Positions 60,464 through 64,000 of a DNA stretch of 64,000 nt are shown here, one piece after another. The notes beneath the pieces are model-generated. The model was not told the origin of the DNA, ran no database searches, and saw only the letters and a list, made by a program, of their open reading frames with translations. Source of the DNA: Cichorium intybus (Eukaryota > Streptophyta > Magnoliopsida > Asterales > Asteraceae). Made by a program: the position numbers and the translations under genes. Location of the stretch: NCBI GenBank assembly GCA_023525715.1, contig CM042013.1:76367494-76431493 (forward strand), in the 5' to 3' direction. The first letter of the stretch is position 1; each line of letters begins with the position of its first letter.

Positions 60464-61245
60464 ATAGGTTTTGAAACTTATAACAATGTTATGGTATTTG
60501 ACTTATGTGATTTAATAATGGAGATTTATTAATGAGTAATGGTTTACTAATTTTGTCAATAATATATCATTGTGTTTCATTTTGCATGTTTTATTTCCTG
60601 AATAATTGGATTATTCAAATATCCACAATCGTTCATACTTTTAGGGAGTAAGTATGAAGCAAGGCTGTCATGAATTAGTTGTAGATTGTCTAAGTAGTTA
60701 GACATTGCAATAAGATTGCTGCAACATTCATGAGTACTTGGAAATGGAGATTTGAGTATTGGATAAACCCGCGCTCAATGTATTTCTTCATGGATTATAT
60801 TACGAGCAATATTGAGACGATAATATCTTTTGATCTTTAAGCTAAGACATATGAGTTATGATTTACTAGACGGTTGTTCATTGATAATACAAAAATGCAT
60901 CGGTAACTCGGTGTTATAAAACGTGTTGTTGTGAGTAATTTGTCTAGTAAAAGACATAAGTATATGAGTCAAAGTTTATTCGTCCCTTGACCCTAACGGG
61001 GAACAGATATATGTAGGCCTCTCGATGAATTTGAAGTTGACTAAAATGGTTGGCCAACCGGGACTAAATTGGTAGTCTAAGAGTCATATACAAATCGGAA
61101 ATCGAGGAACAGTGAATCAGACCAGATTGATTTTATCCATGTCTTGAGTCTGAAAAATATCTAGTTGGACGGAGGATCATCTGATCACTTATCTTTGGAC
61201 AGACCAGATTGATTTTATCCATGTCTTGAGTCTGAAAAATATCTA
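60464..61245 (+). other. CopA-2 3' UTR and deletion junction with filler
   Basis: This matches the CopA-1 3' UTR until about 61199. Then 61200-61245 repeats 61118-61163 exactly (46 bp) before joining Gyp-RKD LTR sequence equivalent to 50089 onward. Confidence 0.85.
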
Positions 61246-61582
61246 CGTTTTGATATAAAAATTGTAATATTCGGACGAGTTTTCAATTTTACCGTTCACT
61301 ATTCACGCGGTCACTATTCATGCCGAATCACTGTTCATGTCGGATACTATTTATACTGAATCACTGTTCACGTCGTAAAAATTTTAATTTTAATATTTTT
61401 TTATCAAAACGTCTAACTTTGCAGTGTATGTTCGCACAATTGATTTGAATTAGTGTATTTAGTATTATAATATCCAATAATACATCGTAGAGGTTATAAA
61501 ATTTATATTTCAATATCTTAACCTAACGTGTGCTCTGGTTGACTCGAGTTGACTTTCGTTGACTAATTTGACACTTGTCACA
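61246..61582 (-). repeat. Gyp-RKD 5' LTR, right part
   Basis: This is collinear with 50089-50425 and ends CTTGTCACA, followed by the TSD CACGA. Confidence 0.92.
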
Positions 61583-62030
61583 CACGAATGGCGACTGAAA
61601 ACCGAATCTTGGAGTCAAAGAAGCCTTAAGTCAACCTTATGGATCGTTCCTTGCCTTCTGATTTCGACCTAAAAGCCTCTATTTATAGTTGTGGAAAATA
61701 AGTGACCGCGTCACGCGTATCTCATATTCGCGGCGCGCGTGTAAGGTTATCCCCGTTTTTTCGCCATTTGAATTCTTCCCACTGCCTTATCGTAGACTCA
61801 GCGCGGCGCGCCCTTATGCTTCCCGCGGCGCGCGTGTTCAGGCGACCGTTTCTATCCTTATCTCCAAAGTTCTTCCATTTTGTACGCATTTAACCCCTAT
61901 TTATAGATTTTCTTTCCAAACAAGCACTGACACAAAAAGTGAAAATACCAAAGCATATATGATATAATTTCATCAAGAATAGGGTGAAAATACCAAAGCA
62001 TATATGATATAATTTCATTGTCAAACACCC
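61583..62030 (-). repeat. Athila-like 3' LTR, promoter part
   Basis: On the minus strand there are two TATA boxes (TATAAATAG at about 61906-61898 and 61686-61678) and CpG-rich boxes at about 61730-61840 with GCGGCGCGC and GGCGCGCC. A 35-bp segment (GTGAAAATACCAAAGCATAT and following) is duplicated at about 61938 and 61984. The LTR start is not fixed. Confidence 0.5.
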
Positions 62031-63062
62031 ACACTTGTGCCTTGCTTGTCCCCAAGCAAGAGAGTTTTTAACAGATTTTAACTAAGACTCAAACATTTTT
62101 TAATGTGTTCAATTTCAAAGCTTATTGCCCCAGGAGCTAGAGTGAAATAGTTTTGTGAAAACATAACCAGAATATTCTTTGGAATTCATGACTTTCTAAA
62201 GAACCCTTGATTACAAATTTTCTTTTCACAGTGAAGTGTACGTACTCATTCAGATTCTAAAGGCCATAAAGAAACTATCCATGACTTTCGATGTTGTCCG
62301 TGTAACGACCTTTCAGAAATACCATCCCAGACCAGACGATCTTAGGTGGCAAGGTACATAAGTCCCACCCATTTTAGACTTACCGGCTTGAACAACAAAG
62401 GTCACTGATTGACGGTCCCTTCCTAAATTCCAATCCTAAAATACTCAAATCTTCTAACTCCTAAAACTCAACTTATTTGACTAAACTCATAGCATGATAA
62501 CAACTAAATAGTATTTCTTGAAAAATACCAAAGCTATAACATTCACAAATTATTCGTTTCAAAATTACAATCTAATAAGGATTTTGAAAAATTGCAAAAA
62601 ATTTTGAAAATTGGTCATTTCCCGCAAAAATTTCAAAAACACTCTTTCGATCGTCCACACCCCACACTTAAAACCGTTCAACGTCCCCGTTGTACATAAA
62701 ATTATTTCAAAACTAGGGAGAAAGAGTTACCCCTTTGAACGATTGACTGCTTGGTGGTACTTGGTTGTCACAGGTACAAAAACACGAACATCTCCACAAT
62801 TCAGAATTTCCAAGAATTGTAGCGCAACAGTAAAACATGCTGGTGATCATGGCAAGTGGAAGGGGCACGGTGACCCCACACTTGCCTGAAACAACTCCTC
62901 CAAAGTTTCTCCATTCAGGTATTACATGCAAACACTCACAAAAAAACATTAAATGCAAAAAGAACATACATGTAAAGTATGAAATATAAACAAACTCAAA
63001 ATAAACTAATGTCATAGGTTTGATACAGATATCCTCAACAAGAAACGAAAACAAAAAATACA
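62031..63062 (-). other. Athila-like non-coding interior
   Basis: The minus strand contains GCTTGGGGACAAGCAAGGC at about 62054 and TTTTAAGTGTGGGGTGTGG at about 62665. These are phrases familiar from the interiors of Athila/Tat-type elements. No pol was seen, so this copy appears gag-only in the window. Confidence 0.5.
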
Positions 63063-63975
63063 TCAATCGTCCCTAGGTGGCCTGGAAGGACCTGCCTCGT
63101 CATCATGTGCTCGGGCCAGAACGGGTCGGGGGCGTCGTCCCTGCTGAGCGGCCATCTCCAAAAGTACCTCCCTAATCCACTCCAGCTGATCCTCAATGCC
63201 TGAAACTCTGTCACCCAGCTCCCGAACAACAGTCAACACGTCTGACAACTGCGGTTGGGGCTGGTACTCTGCTGGTGCGGCCACTCTCCAACGTCCCCTC
63301 GCTAGATGAGCTGGCTCTGGTTGAACCCCTGGTGCCCATGGCGCCTCTGTCGTCACCCTCACGTATCGACCAGCCTGCGGCTGATGGATAAGGCCCATGT
63401 TCTCCAAAGAACGGGCGGAAGTGTGTACAGGCGGTATTGCTGTCAAACTCGTGATGGCCTCGCCAGTAAGAATGACGTATGATCGGGCTAAGCGAGTAAT
63501 GTAGTGCCCGCCGGCCAAGGGGCTGCTGGTGGATGCACCCGCTGCTTGGGTGGATAAGGAGACTGTCAAGGCATATGGTAGATGGAGGAATCTGGTGGGA
63601 TAGAGGAGCACCAACATGAATGTCATATCCTCGCCAGAAATCTTCTCACCCTTGCTTCTGCATAACAGAAGTGGAGATGATGCGGTGCATGAGTCGGTGA
63701 AGCGGGTTGCGAAGCTGGCTCTCCCTGGCCGACCCCACCTCGAACTGTACGTTGGACATCGTAGCCCAAATAGTCGCATTGGCAGCCCGATCCGGCTGCC
63801 CCTGAATACACGCCCGAAGGAACGGCGTGAAGTGATGACTCTGGAGCTCCTCCTCCATGTAAATCTCTATGCGCCTCCCAAAGTCCCGGAGACTGCACTC
63901 CCTGCTAACTCCCCCTATTCTGAAACTAATCGGCCTGGCCTGTACTTCTTGGGCTCTCGGTGTATAATGGACCAT
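63063..63975 (-). pseudogene. Athila-type gag (ORF1-like), one frameshift
   Basis: On the minus strand it begins MVHYTPRAQEVQARPISF at 63975 and shifts frame near 63650 (MQKQ to GEKISGEDM). The combined protein has the layout of plant Athila ORF1 proteins: RNPLHRLMHRII, a helical segment (FMLVLLYPTRFLHLPYAL), then GGHYITRLARSYVIL. A probable coiled coil follows near the end (VRELGDRVSGIEDQLEWIRE). These are the putative gag of Athila-class Ty3/gypsy elements. The upstream part is cut by another copia LTR at 63983. Confidence 0.65.
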
Positions 63976-63982
63976 AGAAAGG

Positions 63983-64000
63983 TGTTGGATTTGGTGTCTA
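63983..64000 (+). repeat. Start of a third CopA-like LTR (truncated by window)
   Basis: TGTTGGATTTGGTGTCTA matches the first 18 bases of the CopA LTRs with one difference. Confidence 0.6.

Larger units (their letters stand above)
54820..61245 (+). mobile_element. CopA-2, copia element lacking its 3' LTR
   Basis: The 5' LTR (54820-55487), PBS, leader, gag-pol and 3' UTR are present. The sequence then ends within the 3' UTR, where it meets Gyp-RKD LTR sequence at 61246. Comparison with 48478-50088 shows that the CopA-2 3' end and about 1.6 kb of the host LTR were lost in one deletion. It is a sister copy of CopA-1, on the same strand. Confidence 0.93.
47394..61582 (-). mobile_element. Gyp-RKD, Ty3/gypsy-derived element carrying an RKD gene
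   Basis: LTR copies at 47394-50425 and 53736-61582 (the latter interrupted by CopA-2) are nearly identical where both are present. Minus-strand ends are TGTGACA..GGTGTGACA. The 5-bp TSD is CACGA (47389-47393 and 61583-61587). The PBS TGGTATCAGAGC on the minus strand is at 53732-53721, so the element runs right to left. The PPT context AAATTTCGGGACGAAATTCC lies at 50460-50440. The 3.3-kb interior has no gag or RT; it holds a chromodomain scrap and an antisense RWP-RK gene. Confidence 0.93.

Noticed and set aside
47394..61582. Alternative reading: two separate solo LTRs flanking a native RKD gene
   Set aside because: The PBS and PPT lie immediately inside the two LTRs, in the orientation expected of one element, and the outer 5-bp TSD matches. 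Independent solo LTRs would not give this.

Overview
This window is plant nuclear DNA, almost certainly from a eudicot. It is AT-rich, has short exons with GT-AG introns, and is filled with nested plant-type LTR retrotransposons, an L1-type LINE, hAT/PIF-like DNA elements, foldback MITEs and (TA)n runs. Nothing prokaryotic was seen: no operons, rRNA or CRISPR. The kinase genes resemble a family I associate with Asteraceae, but the sequence alone does not prove that.

Host layer (12.6-33.9 kb): three tandem units of one locus. Each unit carried a promoter, a CrRLK1L-like cytosolic Ser/Thr kinase exon, and then five short exons encoding a VAP27-like MSP domain. In unit A (12944-18904) the kinase has three stops and a 2-kb gag-only retroelement inserted in it. 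In unit B (23871-30813) the kinase has a 1-base deletion, but all MSP exons are open. Unit C (about 31590-33925) keeps only intronic sequence and a damaged first MSP exon. Between units A and B lie a decayed Ty3/gypsy pol and first-exon-like fragments of other genes, one of them a DnaJ protein.

Left side (1-12.66 kb): a Ty1/copia element (CopA-1; its 5' LTR lies just outside the window) sits in the 5' UTR repeats of an L1-type LINE. CopA-1 has an uninterrupted 1342-aa polyprotein, but its integrase catalytic Glu is Gln.

Right side (33.9-64 kb): a nest whose order can be read from target-site duplications (TSDs). A minus-strand copia (CopB) lies in unit C. A chromodomain Ty3/gypsy (Gyp-1, 35952-45492, TSD GTTTG) is inserted in CopB. 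An Athila-like element abuts or interrupts the CopB 5' LTR. A second, minus-strand gypsy (Gyp-RKD, 47394-61582, TSD CACGA) is inserted in the Athila LTR. CopA-2 (54820-61245), a sister of CopA-1, is inserted in one LTR of Gyp-RKD. A third CopA-like LTR begins at 63983, at the window edge.

The most unusual object is Gyp-RKD. Between its LTRs, PBS and PPT, the gag-pol genes are replaced by an intron-containing RWP-RK transcription factor gene of the RKD type, in antisense to the element. A short chromodomain remnant beside the PPT shows what the element used to be. An intron-bearing antisense passenger is what one expects if genomic sequence was carried through the element's own RNA.
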